64,000 nucleotides of DNA from Turbatrix aceti (GCA_963969345.1 OZ017767.1:6724739-6788738); one strand, 5' to 3'. Counted from the stretch's first letter, positions 11,446 through 25,052 are shown. Translations and numbers: made by a program. Notes: generated from the letters alone by a model not told the origin.

Positions 11446-12915
11446 CTGTTAATAAATTGTGATTTGTACATAAGTACGACGTGATGTGGAAAAGTTGGAA
11501 CGTACGCGGGTAAACAAGCGAAAAACGAAGAAAAAACAGTTTTAAAAATAGATTAGAAATTCTTGTGCTTTTCATTAATTTTTTTTGATTTTGATTGTTT
11601 GGTCTCCGCAATAGATTGCGTCTCGTTTCGTTTCACGGAGATTTGCAACAATGAAAAAAAGGAAAACCCATTTGTAACAGAAATTAAATTGGAAATTGAT
11701 TTGCCTCGAAAGCTGCAAAGCCAGCATCGATGACATTCTCGTCATATCCGATCTGTCATTGATCAGGCTGTCATCCGGACCAGCCGGCGGCGGCGATGGC
11801 CTTTGACGTGAGGCGTAACGTCGAACCCGGAAAACAAAACAACATCGGGCACAGGTAAACACAATCAAGGTAAATATTGCATTCTGTGGGGCTTCGGGGA
11901 TGCGTAAACGGAAGAGGACTCATAAATACATACAACAGGGGGGGGGGGTGAAAAGTTTGGAAAGGTGCCAAGGAAGCAGACATGCAAAGAATCCATTTTA
12001 ATGGAAAAAATGCCTAGAAGACTGGAAACAATATTTTTTTCCTGTCAAAAATTTCCAAAACATGCGCGAACGCTGCATGAGTTCAACGCGAGTACATACG
12101 TGTACACACAGACGCCCTGTTGTGATCATCCATGGTCGATGGGCAAAACTGTGACTGTGACATGAGTTGCGACCTGCCACCTCCACCTCCACCGCCGCTG
12201 CCACCGCAGCCACCTAGAGATCGATTTGACGGCGATAGACCAAATTCCTCGTCCTCGTCGATGACCTCTGCCTTTGCGCATGCGGTGCGCGGAAGGAAAG
12301 AAAAGGTTGTCGGTGGGGTCGGCGGAATGCGAATGCAAATGCGAATGCGCAACTCGGAGCGCGGTGCTGGCTGTGAGCAGAAAGGTGGTTCGTAGGTGTC
12401 CTCCTGTCAAATCCATTCGCGATGCATTCATCGTCTGTCCTGTCCCGTGTCCCTCAGAGCAACGCCACGTAAACATTCTACCGCAAACAGTAAAGCAAGC
12501 TGGGGTGTGTGACCACCTGGGATTCATGGATTCAACAAAAAAAAAACGGATAACAATGTCGCCTAGCTACCGGAAGTCACGGAAACGCGCACGGGGCAAT
12601 AATTTTTTTTTTAGATTTTTTTGAGTGCAAGGGAGAAAATAAATCATTTTTTCCTAATCTTGTAAAAAATAAATAGAAAAGTGCATTTCAGGTGAGCGTT
12701 CGTTTATTAGCTTCTAAATTGTCCAATAAACGTATTCGGTTAAAAAAGAAAAAAAAAAACAGCTGCAAACACTATTTTCAATTTTTTACCTAGGTTACAG
12801 AACAGGTTGACAACAGATTTTTTTTCTGTTTTCCGGTCGGAAGCGCGTCACAAAAATCAACAACAAATCAAATACATACGTTTTGTCGCCCTACGGAAGG
12901 AGCATCTCGAGTGAA
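11446..12915. other. Intergenic, upstream of exchanger 1
   Basis: No convincing gene. It includes a G homopolymer near 11939-11948 and a proline-codon-rich stretch near 12170-12215 that I judge to be low complexity. The exchanger promoter is presumably in 11446-11700. Confidence 0.4.
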
Positions 12916-13113
12916 TCAGTCTCCTCGATCATTCATACAAAAATTACAAAGCCCAGCCTTGTTCTTCAACTGGGCGCGGTCTTCTGGATGATGACTAAAG
13001 GCAAACATGTCGTCGTTGATTTCATTTGAATCGGCATGTTTGTCTTTTATGGATTCGTAAAAGTCGCGGTAGTCCAATTCTCCCCCAAAGGCGGAATCTC
13101 CAGTTGACGTCAT
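12916..13113 (-). CDS. Possible small acidic protein, unrecognised
   Basis: A single open frame of 65 codons beginning MTSTGDSAFGGELDYRDFYE. Its composition is protein-like: acidic, with a C-terminal NKAGLCNFCMND pair of cysteines, unlike the simple-sequence frames around it. There is no splice or family support. It could be a real short gene, a 3' exon of an unseen gene, or chance. Confidence 0.3.
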   Translation of the reverse strand: MTSTGDSAFGGELDYRDFYESIKDKHADSNEINDDMFAFSHHPEDRAQLKNKAGLCNFCMNDRGD

Positions 13114-14004
13114 TCACGCTCGCTAATCAGGCGATCGTCCCTGCAGCGGGGCCCACGCTGATGTCACCGAAGGAAAAAATATCACAGGTGAATTGACAAT
13201 AGGACAATTCTGTGGACGGCGGTGACACCTGGTGGGAAAAAAAATATTGTGATTACATAAAAATGTTTTTGGGTTGAAATTGCAATCGATAGCAACATGA
13301 CGCTGACATCGACGACGTCGATGAGTCAAGCAAGGGGAGCGCCAACGCAGCCATTAACGGTGAGCGAGCGGTAAAGAAGAAGGAGTGATAACGGTGTATT
13401 GCACTTTGCGGCTACACACGCACGTGAAAAAAAGAAACAAACAAATAATAAAGATGTGTGATTTTCAGCAGTTAGACAAACGACACCAAAAGTTGACAGT
13501 CGGGTACAAAATAAATTTCTCTCGCGGGACTGACAAGAAAAACCACGAAAAAATATGGTTCAAAAACGTTTTGTTTCTGGCGGTCAGTCAAAAAAAAATA
13601 AAAAAACAGACTGCGTGTAGTAGCAAGGGTCGATACACAGCTGGCATGGCCAGCAGCGTGGGGTATGTTTCAGGGGGTAAATACCAAAAAGAAAGGCCAG
13701 CAGGGACATCTTGAGGGCTGACATCGCTGCCGGCGTGCAGGCCACTCCAGTCAGCTTGAAAGAACCCCGTTTGTTACAAATGTTCATCCGACAGCCTTTT
13801 TTTAATAGCCAGTAGAGTTATTTTCTCTCTCTTTTTTTTTTTGCACCGGAAAAAGGTCCATTTCAGTCTTTTGCATTTGCCGCGGGGACAAAGCACAAGA
13901 AACAAACGCCCGCTCGTTGAACGCTCTTTAGAACAATTTATTACCCCCTCAAACAATAAAAAAACAACCCATAAATAGTAAATATTCCCTTCACTGATGT
14001 TTTC
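13114..14004. other. Intergenic between a small ORF and purple acid phosphatase
   Basis: Nothing supported. Short minus-strand frames near 13584-13787 have a hydrophobic start and several cysteines but no splice or family support. Confidence 0.4.
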
Positions 14005-15901
14005 TTACAACTCGCTTATTTCGTGTTCAGTTGGGGGCCCCGGAAGAGCCTCGGAAGCCGCGTTGAACGAGTTTTTCAGAAGCTTTTCGTAATCACCTCG
14101 GCCGTAGGGACCGTGCTTGTGCTTCACCAGCCAGATAGAATCCTCCACCGAACCCTAAAATTATTAAATAAATATTTCCATTATCTCAAAACATTCAAAA
14201 CCAACATTATGAGCGGCGACTTGTTCAAAGTAGAGATGAGTCCCGTTGTAGACGTTGAGGTGACCAATGCCGTAGCTCTCGGAGCGATAAGCACTCCACG
14301 GCTTGATGTGCACAAAAGAAGCAAGGTCTTCTTGGTTCCCAGCGGAGCCGGATATTATGTGCACAGGTGCTGGAGGATCCACGTAGGGTCCATCAGTGGC
14401 GGTGCCGTTGTAGACGTTGTAGTCGTAGACAGGGTAGGATCGCTCGTAGTAGTGCTCGTGGCCCCAGAGCGCCAGATCGACGCCCGTGCTGTAAAATATT
14501 TTTTCAAGAGCATAGCTGCCGAGGGGTGGCATTCCTGTGCGGATCTGCAAAAAAATTATTTTTTATTTTTCTTTATTTATTTTTTTTAATTTCTAATTTT
14601 TTTTCTAATTTTTTAAATTTTTAAAATTTTAAATTTTAAATTAAAAAATTTTTTTTTTAATTTTTTAAATTTTTTTTAATTTTTTGAATTTGTCTAATTT
14701 TTAAAATTTCAAAATTTTTAAAATTTAAAATTTAAAATTTCAGAAATCTTTTTAAATTTTAAAATTTTTTTAAAATTTTTTGAATGTGTCTAATTTTTAG
14801 TAAATTTTTTTTATTGAAAACATTTAAAAAATTTAAAAAAAAAAATAAATTTTTTTTTTAAATATTTTTTTTATTTTGGGCCATAATAAATTCAAAAACT
14901 CACGTTATTAAAATAATGAACACATTCGTGCTTTCCAGAACAGTACATCGGCCGATGAGCGACCGTAATAATCCACGGCACTTTTTCTCGATTTAAGTTA
15001 GCTTTAGCGAGGTCGCGAATAAGCCATTTGTACTGGTTTTCAATCTGTTCGAGGCCGTATTCAACGTAGTAATAAAACTCGGTACTAAAAACAACAAAAT
15101 GCACCGGACCAAGGTCAAAGCTGTAGAAAAAGTTATCATCAGTGTTGGGCATCGTAAATCGGTTGACATAGTGCGAAAAGTTGTACGCGTATTCATGATT
15201 GCCTACTGTAGTCATGAATGGCACGTAGGCGACGGCGGGTGTTATCTGCCGCATGAAGGCGTCTCCGCGATCGCCGTTGTCGTCGTGAAGGTCGTAAGCA
15301 AAGTCTCCGATCTGCCAAATCATGTCATAGTCTCCGGCCTGAGCCTGTTTCTGGATGAGACCGAGTGACTGTGGGTTTACGTATCCAAGGTCGCCGAAGA
15401 CGCAGAAATGGTAGCTGCCGTCTGGGCGGGGGCCAAGACCTGTGAATGAGTATTGCGCGCTGTAGCCGTAGCTGGATCCTACGCGGTAGCCTAAAAAACA
15501 ATGATAAACCATTAAAAAATTCAAAACAGGGGCTTACTGTATTTTTTTCCCGCCTGGATACCGGTCAGAAACGCTCGATGAATGTACCGTACTTTTTTTT
15601 CACTGCCGCCATCGACAAATCTCGAAATATCGGCCGCAACTTGCTGATCAAGTTGATCAATTCCAAACTGAACATTTGAGCTGATAGGATCGTCAAAGGT
15701 GACCCAGGTGACTGAAAGAGTCCCAGGCTGGCCACCGTAAGCCAGGTGCACCTGTTCCGGCTGAGCGAAATCCGGACCTTGATTTTTGTTGCCCGAAAGC
15801 TGCCAGTGCGCTTTTCGCAAAGGGTTGAGCGTTGGTCGCTTGCAAGACGCAACCACGAAGATTCCCAGCAGAATCCAGATCAGCCTGCACGTCGAAGCCA
15901 T
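14005..15901 (-). CDS. Purple acid phosphatase, secreted or lysosomal
   Basis: Four coding exons: 15901-15538, 15490-14904, 14544-14206 and 14154-14005, giving 479 residues with all phases consistent. It is a dinuclear-metal phosphomonoesterase. Seen in order: signal peptide (CRLIWILLGIFVVASC, residues 5-20); N-terminal fibronectin-like domain with PEQVHLAYGG and VTWVTF; then the metallophosphatase motifs GDLGY, GDFAYDLHD, GNHEYAYN, VAHRPMYC and GHEHYYERSYPVY, which supply the Asp, Tyr, Asn and His metal ligands; and a C-terminal end with ISGSAGNQE and FFEQ-like YFEQVAAHN. Length and motif order match the animal ACP7-like purple acid phosphatases. The intron at 14545-14903 is nearly pure A/T. 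It sits between two exchanger paralogues on the same strand, with no obvious functional tie. Confidence 0.93.
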
Positions 15902-17086
15902 GATTGTTTGGACAATACAATAAAATTTGGAACGATTGTTTCGGGTTTAAATACAGCCACGGTTATCAGGATCACCTCTGAAAAGATGGAGAAGACATTT
16001 CACCTCGTAGCAATGAAATAAGTTTTTGTGTCCGTGTTTTTGGGATACTTCACCGGTTGGTTGAACTGAACAGGGCCATTATCAGGTCTGAAGATCTGAC
16101 ACGGGGTGCATGGGCGGAGTGCAAAAAAATGGGTTTATCGTAAATGCAATCGAAGCCGTACATAAATTTACAAATTTTCAATTTTTTGGACATGAGTAAT
16201 GTGTGAATTCTTGGGTCGTAAATTTTATTAAGCGATTTTTTAGCACTTTGGAAAATTTAATAATCCATCGTAAATCATCATAGTGCACGCAAAGATTGGA
16301 TTTTTCTGTCGTTGAAAATGTAAAGCATTTCACAGACGCTTCTGTGGTCAAACAAGCTGACAGCTTGAAAAACTGATAAAAAATAAGTGCAAAAAATTGA
16401 ATGTTCTTTATTTTGTTTAAAAAAATTTATATGTTATGCATACTTACCCTAAAAATCAGACCAGGCCGAATTTCTGGGCCGAAATCGGGGGGGGAACAAT
16501 ACAATTAAATACAAAAACAATTGAATAAATCCTGAACAATACAATTCAATACAAAAATTGTATTGAATCGTTTAATATTTAATTTTATTGAAAATCCAAT
16601 ACAAAAACTTTTATCACACCCAACAAGTTCCACAAGTTCCAACTAAACCAAGGATGGCACTGCGTGCCGTCCTTATATTGAAAACAAAAGGGGAGGGAAC
16701 AATACAACAATGGAATCAGAGTCTTATTCAAATGTTCGAGTCTTTACCTCCGCGCGGACGCCGCAGAAACAAATTCCCAGCGATAAGGTCCGGAGCGACT
16801 GCGGCAAGTGTGAATGCCGCCCGGTGGGGCACAGTGAATCGCTCGCATTCCCAAAGCATGCGACAATATTTTTTGATTTTTTTTGGATTTTCCGGTTGCT
16901 TAAAATCCGGCCGAATTTTTAAATGTCTGTGAACCTGTGTTTTTTCGGGACTTCCCCCCCCTGCAAAAAAACTAATCACATTTCTTGTTTTATTCAAAAA
17001 CCATCGAGCAACACACATAAAAAAATACAAAAATGAGAACCGAATTAGTGCCCTCACTTTCGGACGCAACAAAGAACCGGGTCAAA
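15902..17086. other. Intergenic between phosphatase and exchanger 2
   Basis: No gene seen. Around 16495-16610 there is a simple repetitive stretch built on AATACAATTCAATACAA, including an inverted-repeat-like segment. The open frames at 16588-16932 lack any protein-like signal. Confidence 0.4.
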
Positions 17087-20000
17087 TCAAATGCTTGGCA
17101 AAACGCAATACTCGATGAGGGTACTGTAGACGATGTAGAAACACCAGACTCCAATGAAGACGGCACACGACATGATTTTGTACTGTGTCTTGCCACCGAG
17201 TTCACCGCGTACCTTTTCGCTGTACCTCCTCACCTGGAGGAGCGTGATACAGACCGCACTGCCGCCAAGGAAAAGCGCCACCGAAGACGCGAGTGTGCCG
17301 GCGTTTACGCGGAAGACGGTGCCGTGCCACGCGTGGTGGCATGCCGCAATCGCCCAGGCAACACCGATGCCGAGGAAAACGTTGACCGCGTTTGAACCGG
17401 TCACGTTGCCGATTGACGCGTCCGCTGTTTTGTCTTGGACTGCTGCTGTCTTTGATGCGAATGTGTCTGAAAAATTATTCTAGCAGTTAAAAATGTCCCA
17501 ATTGGACTGGAAAATGCTCACCTGGCAAACTCGTGCCAAGAGCCACAAGCGTGATTGCGGTCACGCTGTCCTTGATTCCCATGGTGCAACCAAAGTGGGA
17601 GGCAACGTCACCGATGACTGCGGTTACTGCGCCGATGAAGAAGATGGACACGACAAAGCACAGCCATCCTGAAATCAAATAAATCAAATTTCGTCATTTT
17701 TGAAATTCAAAAAAAAATTTAAAATTCGAAAATGGCGAAATCAAAAATTTAGCAATTTTTAGAAATTCAAAAAAAATCCCAAAAAAATTTCAAAAATAAC
17801 AAATTTCTAATTTTTTATTTTAAAATGCAACTAAAAATTTTGCAGCATACCGTTAAAATAATCAGTAGGCGGAATAATAGCAAAAGTCAGCTTCCACGGA
17901 AAAGCGATCCAATGAAGCACTTTTTCGGTTGTGCTCAGCGATCCGTCGCCGTTGATGTCTTCAACAACCATGGCATCCGCAAATTGCTGTCTCCAGGAGT
18001 GTGTGCCAACGAGGAAGGACACATTTGCATTGGCAACGATTTTGTCAACAAAGTTCTGTAAAAAAACACAAAAAAAAGCGCTTTAGATGCCAAAAAAGTC
18101 ACGAAACCGACCTTGAATTCATAATTTTCAATGATGATAATCTTGCATCTCGTATGTGCTCCTTGAACGGGTCTTCCGTCTGCGCCGTTCTCGCCCAATC
18201 CGAGATCCACTTTCCAAACGGGTTGTCCGAGTTCGACGTAGAATTCTTCTTCTTTTTCGTACTCATCGTCGTTGATGATTTCGATTTCGATTCGTGCTCT
18301 GAAAAAAAAATCATTTTATGTTCTGACACGAAAGTTTGAATGAAAACAAACATGGTTTGGCCGTCGTCGAAAACGAGCTCGCCTTCAACGCCGTGGTAAT
18401 CCAGGCCGTTTTTGGCGGCTCCGTCAATGGTGCAGTACGGTACGATGACTTTTCCGCGGGCTCCGCGAGTTCGTTTGACCTAGAAAAATTTTAAAAAATA
18501 CTGTAAACTCCAGTTTTTGTTAAATTTGAAAAACTGACTTCAAGAGTAAAAATTCCGCAGCTTTCAGCAATTTTGTAAACTTCCGTGTCAAAGGTGAAGG
18601 CTCCGCCGTGGTCGTCGTCGATGATGAGCACGGTTGCTTCGCTGTTGGTGCCGAGAACAGCGCGGATCGACTGTTGCTCGTTGGAAGCGACGACTGCGCG
18701 GACGTTGGATAATCGAACGAAAAATTGTTCATCGTCCTCGAAAATGTCGTTGTCGACGATGCCAACTTCGATTGTTTTTCTGAAATTTGGGAAACTCTCA
18801 GTTTTTTTTTGTTTTTTGGCATCAAACTTACGTTGTCTCATTGGGAAGAAAAACGAGATCCCCCTCAGTCGGGATGAAGTCATCGGCTTCGTGCGCGGTG
18901 TCCGCGTGCGTTTTGTAGTGCACAAGAACCTTTGTTGGCACTTCCAGAGATCCTCGATCGCACGTAACAGTCAGCGACATTGTTCCAATGTTTTCCAGAC
19001 ACATGTAACTTGCTGTTTCGAATCTGAAATATAAATTTGAAATTTTGGGGATTTGTATAATTTTTTTTTCTTAAAAGAGAAAACTCACTCGACAGTAACA
19101 ACTTTAGGCTTGGCAGGCTCAAGTCCGTTGGCGATCTCCATGCTGGATTTCCGAATCTGCATCTCAGCTCTCTGCGCAATGTCGCCGGCTCCCATCATTT
19201 TATGAGTGGCCTGGATACGGTAGAAAGCCCTCGATTTGGGTGCTTCCTTCACAATCCGCTCCGTGGCAAGTCTTTCAAGTTCCTTGATCGATAAATCTGG
19301 ATTCTGAGTTCTCAGTTGCTTAAAAATATCCATAAACCTCTGTCGATGATCGGAAAACGCAGCAATGTCTGCTGCTTTCGGATTTCTGTTTCCCATCAAA
19401 GAAACTCTGCAAAAAACAGTCAAAAAACTGCTTCAGAGCCTATGACAAACCCAAAATCTTCGTTCTTCTCGATATCGTCGTTGTCAGCTTTGCGGAAGAG
19501 TCTCCTCCGGGTCGCTCGTCGCACAAAAGTCCCCGCGGGCGTCTGCAGAAAGCGCTGACCAAAGTTCTCGGTGTACCGGTTGGCAACGTAGGCGGACATG
19601 ACGGTGAGAGGGAAGAAGAGGAATGTCAGGATGCCTTCCCAAGGTTCAACGACGTTGGGCGAGAAGACGGACAGGATGAGGTACAGCCAGATGTAGGCGA
19701 ACGTCGACCAGCAGACAGTGACCCAGAAGACGTCGGGGCGGCCGACTCGTCTGATCTCGTCGCTGGGGACCACCTAAGAGGGATTACTTGGATTATTATA
19801 CGTTTGGGAAGAATTCAGAAGAAGGGATTCTCCGGAAAAGTTTCTCGGCCAAAATTTCCTTAAAATCGTCTTCAAAAAATATGACAAAAGTAAAAAAATG
19901 TTCTTTTTTAATTTTTTAAGTTTATCATTTTTTTTAAATTTTTTTTAATGTGATTTTTTAATTTTTTTTGTGATTTTTAAACTGTTATTTTTTTACAGGT

Positions 20001-20731
20001 GTAAAAAACGTGGGAAATTTTGAAAAAAAATTTTTTTTCTGTGTTTGATTAAAAAATGAGAGAAATTTTGACAACAGAAATCTCGAGAACAGTTTTTTTC
20101 GTTCCCATGGGAATTTCTCATACCCCAATCTGGGAAACACCTGCCAAAACTCACAGCAATGCAAACAGCAATAATGATAAACAAATTGAAAGCAGCCGAT
20201 CCGACAATGGTCGACGGCCCCAAATCGCCGGCTTCAAAATTGTTGCCAAAAATCTCGATCACACTGAGAAGAATTTCAGGCGCGGAAGATCCAAGTGCCA
20301 TTAGAGTCAAATTGGAAACAGTCTCGTTCCAGACTCTAATGAGCACCTTGTACGTCTCACCCGTAGGCTTTTGCAGCTTAACAGCCTTTTCCTGACTCGT
20401 TATGACCTCGATAGCGGCCATGAACTTGTCGGAGACGATGGAGACCCCGTAGAAGAGGTAAAGAAGGACAATGAAGTAAATAAAGGCACGGAACAGCTTT
20501 GTGCAGTATGGAACGTTCTAAAAAGGCTTGTAAATGTTTTTTAAGCTCAAAAAAGGGAGAAAAGCAAAAAAATGTTCTTACCGTTGGCCTCCACGCAGGA
20601 AGAACGACGCCATCGACGCACGGCTTGGCCGGGGAACAGGTGCCGGGGGCGCTGGATACGTTGGAGGCAGGAACGGCTCCTACGAGCCCAACGGCCACGA
20701 AGACCCCTGCGAGGATCAAAAACCACCTCAT
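17087..20731 (-). CDS. Sodium/calcium exchanger, NCX family (paralogue 2)
   Basis: Eleven coding exons: 20731-20582, 20517-20155, 19773-19451, 19406-19089, 19023-18833, 18780-18539, 18479-18352, 18298-18112, 18055-17851, 17668-17522 and 17466-17087; 877 residues, every phase consistent. Same architecture as paralogue 1: signal-like N-terminus, alpha-1 repeat ([31 protein letters not shown]), two Calx-beta domains ([30 protein letters not shown]), alpha-2 repeat ([31 protein letters not shown]). All four introns of paralogue 1 are present at the same place and phase; six are extra. Distinctive: residues encoded at 17924-17959 read [12 protein letters not shown], a canonical 12-residue EF-hand loop just before the alpha-2 membrane segments; paralogue 1 lacks it. 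Confidence 0.93.
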
Positions 20732-21677
20732 CTGGATTCAGGAGGAAGACTACAAATCGGTAACGGTATCAAAGCGTGGCGGGAGGACGCCACAGTGACA
20801 TGCCACACTTTTTGCCGTTTTATACTACGGCCTGAAAATTTTTCAAGTCAAAGAACATTATCTGCCCTTGCTCAGGCAGCAGGGGATAATTTATACCCAC
20901 ACGCAAACCAAATCGAAAATGAAAGGGAACTCCGGGCCCCCGTAGCGTTGCACGAGCTCGCGTCTGTCTTTCTGACGGGAATCACGTACTTCTTGTCGTG
21001 CTGAATTATTTTTTCGAAAACTGACGTGACCAGAGCCAGGGCCAGGGTCCAAAATTGCGGGCAAAACGCTCTGTGTACATTTAAAAATCTTTTTATGCCC
21101 CAAAAAACGTTTTTTACATGATTTCAAGCAGGAAAAAAAAACAAAAACAACAATTTTATTTTATGTCAGCATCAATAACTTTTTTTTCATGACCCGGTGT
21201 GATGGGAAAAAAAAGGAAACAACAACGCAAACTCAGGCAGGTTCACCTGAGAGACGAATAACAAAAAAGTGTGGTAGAATTTGTATCAAGGCGGAAGGAA
21301 GGAGCCGTCAAGCAAGTTGATCGGGAAACCGTTAAAAAGAAAAATGACGGTACACGTTTTGTCAGTCTACGCCATCCCATACCCGTAAGAAAGACAGAAA
21401 GTTTTAATGAGTTTTGATCATTATTTTTTTTTACGAATTCCTTCCTCCACCCCCCGTACGCGTCCCCCCAGGTGTCGCGCACTACTCCTGCGATCGGTTA
21501 GTTTGTAAGTTTGTTTGGGGGAAGTGCAGGTTGGTTGATTTGTATTTAGAAAACCGCAGGCCGGTGTAAATCAAAAACGCGGTCGTTTTCCTTTTCTTTC
21601 AGTCGTTATTCAATTAACGATCACAGCCGGAGTCAGCAGTCAAAAATCGACGGCTTTCGCGGGTTTTTAGATACAAT

Positions 21678-21992
21678 TTACTGATCTTTAGAAGGCACTA
21701 TTTTTTTTAGTAATATAAATATTTGTCCTTTAACAACATTTTCACTTACGCGCAAGATGGCTGGCACGAGCATGAAAAATACGAGACAGATGGCGACAAC
21801 GTGGACCGACAGATTGCCGAGTTTTTGGAGAACTAATTTTTTTCTGTCAGCGTTAATGCACCCAACCACTATTCGCGATCGTGAGCCAAAAATGTTTACC
21901 TCATCAAGAGGTCGCCGCAAGGCCACGTAAATGGAAGGCAATCGAAATGACTGGCTGACAAATAAATTCAGTCCGATTGTCATAATTAACAA
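21678..21992 (-). CDS. Weak candidate exon with a membrane segment
   Basis: The open frame contains a 20-residue hydrophobic stretch (LSVHVVAICLVFFMLVPAIL) followed at once by a good donor (CGC then GTAAGT, at about 21753). No downstream exon with matching phase was found, and an internal alternative intron would change the frame. It may be a degraded membrane-protein gene or chance. Confidence 0.15.
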   Translation of the reverse strand: MLIMTIGLNLFVSQSFRLPSIYVALRRPLDEVNIFGSRSRIVVGCINADRKKLVLQKLGNLSVHVVAICLVFFMLVPAILRVSENVVKGQIFILLKKIVPSKDQ

Positions 21993-24900
21993 GTAACTTT
22001 GGAATTCAGAATAATTTTTGCCGGGGAAAAAAAACTCGTTTTATCTAGTATGCAGTTTTTGCAGGGTCTTGGAAACATTGGTAACGGGTTGTTTTTCTGC
22101 AAAGCGCAAAGAACGTTAATGAACAAGGAAAAAGAGCGAGAGCTGTCATTTGGGATGGATTTTGGGTGCTGCCAAAAATTTTTTTGCAACTCCTTCCACC
22201 GGAAAAAAAAGTGGAGGCAAAAAGAATGACATTTTCTAGGTGCTAAAAATCTATTTTTTTCGCAGCAGCGTTCACACAAAAACCATAAACATATACTTTT
22301 TTTTGTGTGTCTACCGTACACACAAAAAAAAGCTGAGAGATCAGTAAAACCAACTTTTTGCGAACTTTGGCCAATTGAAAATTCAATTGAGAATTGAATT
22401 AATTTACACTTCTGGCACCAAAACTGACCGTTGAATTTTCTCCTCCGACCAGTCCCGACGGGAAAGAAAAGCTGTCGGTGAAGAATATGTAATACCTTCA
22501 ACTTGCATGCGTAAAGCGACATGAAATCCTTTTTTTTTTTCTGGTGTTGGGGAATATTTATTACGTTTTTTTTGCTTTTCGAGACAGCAGTTTAAACAGC
22601 CCTTGGATTTATTATACATAGATGCTTCTCTGATGAACGATACAACCAATTAAAAATATAATATTTATCTAATTTCAAAAATCGCTTACAGCCGGGAGGA
22701 AAATTCATAATCATAGCAGGAGCAGCACTTTGGCAGCACCTGCTGGGCCCATGATATTTTATGTACGAATTTGCCGAGTCTGCCGTGTGAAATAAAGGCT
22801 TTCTACGGCTTTGGCTTTTCACAAAAAAACCCTGGGTGATTACGGGCTAAGTCAGGCACATGGCGGCGTCCACCGGCCACCGGCCACCGGACACCCCGCA
22901 TGGAGTCACTTCCTTCTTTATCGAGGAATTAAAGGCTCGGCTCCCTGGCTTCTGGTGTGAAAATACTACGTCACAGATCTTTGGGTTGCCAGGCAGAAAA
23001 CTCTGGCACAGTCGGGAAGGGATAGGATACATATTCCGTGTTCAGGGAAAAGCAAGTGCTGTTCGGGCGATGAATCCATTAAAAAAAGAAAAGTTTGGGC
23101 CAAAATTGGTCGAGCACGGATATAAGATGCCAACCAAGAAGACCAACACGCGCCCGAAGGAGGAGGCGAAGGGGAAGGCAAAATAGTTAACGTGGTTTCC
23201 CTCGAAATTCATCTGGGCCCGGCTAGGCTGGGGAGAAGAGCCCATGCATCCGCAGTGCACATATGGCAGCCACAATACAATCCTCATCATCATCGTCGTC
23301 GTCGTCGTCGTCGAACGCATCGCATCACATCGGAGGCACATTCTCCCAGGGCGTGCAAGGACCGGCGCCCGGCACGTGTACATACTCGAAGGAATGACAC
23401 CCGGCCCCCCCCCTCGTCTGCGTCGGAGTCGAGCAGCGCCGGTGGTGCTGGGGTGGTGCTGGTGAGGAGAAGTGGGGGTTGGACTGACTGTCAATTGCCA
23501 TGGCCACCAAATTTTTTTCGGACACGCGCAAGTACTGTTGGGGGCCTTTTTGTGACACACGTCAGCTCAGTCGGTTGGCACTTACTATGTATTTACATAT
23601 ATGTATATCTCAGCACTTCTTGACACCTTCCAATTTCCAAATTGGACAAAGCAAGGGTACATCTGTTAACCGCAACCGCGGAAGCAAAAAAATATAGAAA
23701 AACGTGATTTATTACTTCACAAAAAAATAAAATGAAATGAAATGAACAGAATTGAATCAAATTCAGCCGTGTTAGTGGCAGACAAAAACAACCGATGCAG
23801 GAGAAAAGAATTGGTCCCAATAATGAACGAACGTGGTTTGACTACCCACAAAAAGTTAAATTGAAACAAAAAGTTTGCGACTGAACGAACAAAAAAGAGT
23901 ACAAAACCCGAATCGAATAGTCAGTCTATTTTTTTTTCTTGGAGTGACGCAGCAGGTCTCGCTTCTTTGTGGTTTGGGACAGTGATGCACAATGGAGTGC
24001 AATCATGTGTCAAAAATTGCGTTTTCCATTTTTTTAAGTATTCGCAAATTGATTAGAGCCATCGGGCGTCTACCGACCTCTCTTTAGTAGATACTATAGT
24101 AATTCACTGTCAGTCGCGCATCTGCATCTGCTTCGAGGGAAGCAAGAAAGCATTTACGCAGTGGTAAAGGGTCTTGCGACTTGGCTTTTGCTGCCAGATA
24201 ATAGATTAGCCAAAATCTGTTTCATCTGGACGTGAAATGGAGCCAACAATATGCTAAGTTGCAAATCTTTGCGGGGTTGACAACAGCCGGCATAGGACAT
24301 TTCGGGTCCCATATAGATCGAATCAAAAAAGAATGTCTGTCAGTAAACAGACTATTTGGATGGATGGATAAAAGTTTAGGGAGCAAAGGCCGGAGAAGAA
24401 AAAAAAGAAAAAGAAAAAAACCTGGTGAGGAGGGCTTTGCCACCACCCCAGCGGGCAGCGTGATATCACGTTTGAGAGCCCATAGGCCTTTAGGCTCATG
24501 ACCGATTTATGTACAAAGGCAAAAGGCCGCCGAAAAACAGATGGCCAAATGACGCCACCGTAAGACAGCAGCCGGGCGCCAAAGGGCGGCACCTACAAAA
24601 AACACACTTTCCACTTTCGCTTGCCACTAAAACAACCTTCCTACTATTATTTGTTCTTTTTTTTCTATTCTTTTTTCAAAATTACAAAAAAAAACTAAAA
24701 TGCGGGGTATTTGCACAGAATCCATCCAGAAAACGAGAAACGAGAAACGAGAAGCAAGAAAAAAACAAGAAGGCACAACGACGGTTTTTTTCATTTTGCC
24801 TGCAAAAACGTGCCAATTTTGGGAAAATTGGCGGATTTTACTTCGGCGAAGAAGACAAGAGTGCAGCCGTTAAGCCGGGATTGATGAGAAAGAAGGACGG

Positions 24901-25052
24901 AGGATTATAGCCTCGGGACTTGCTGTTATTGATATATGAGAGCGGAAAAAGATCGGTAACCTGGGTGGGTGGATATCGAAGTCCCACAGGGGTTATTTTG
25001 AACTTTATGTTGTTCTCATGTCAGTCAGCGTTTAAAAAATATTACACAAGTT

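Noticed and set aside
12132..12395. Plus-strand frame with a polyproline stretch
   Set aside because: Low complexity only; no splice sites or family match.
13584..13787. Minus-strand frame with a hydrophobic start and cysteines, resembling a short secreted peptide
   Set aside because: No splice or upstream support, and its end is simple A/T sequence; too weak to call.
22860..23186. 108-codon plus-strand frame ending in a Lys-rich tail
   Set aside because: A minus-strand frame over the same bases is equally open, and no family or splice support is visible.
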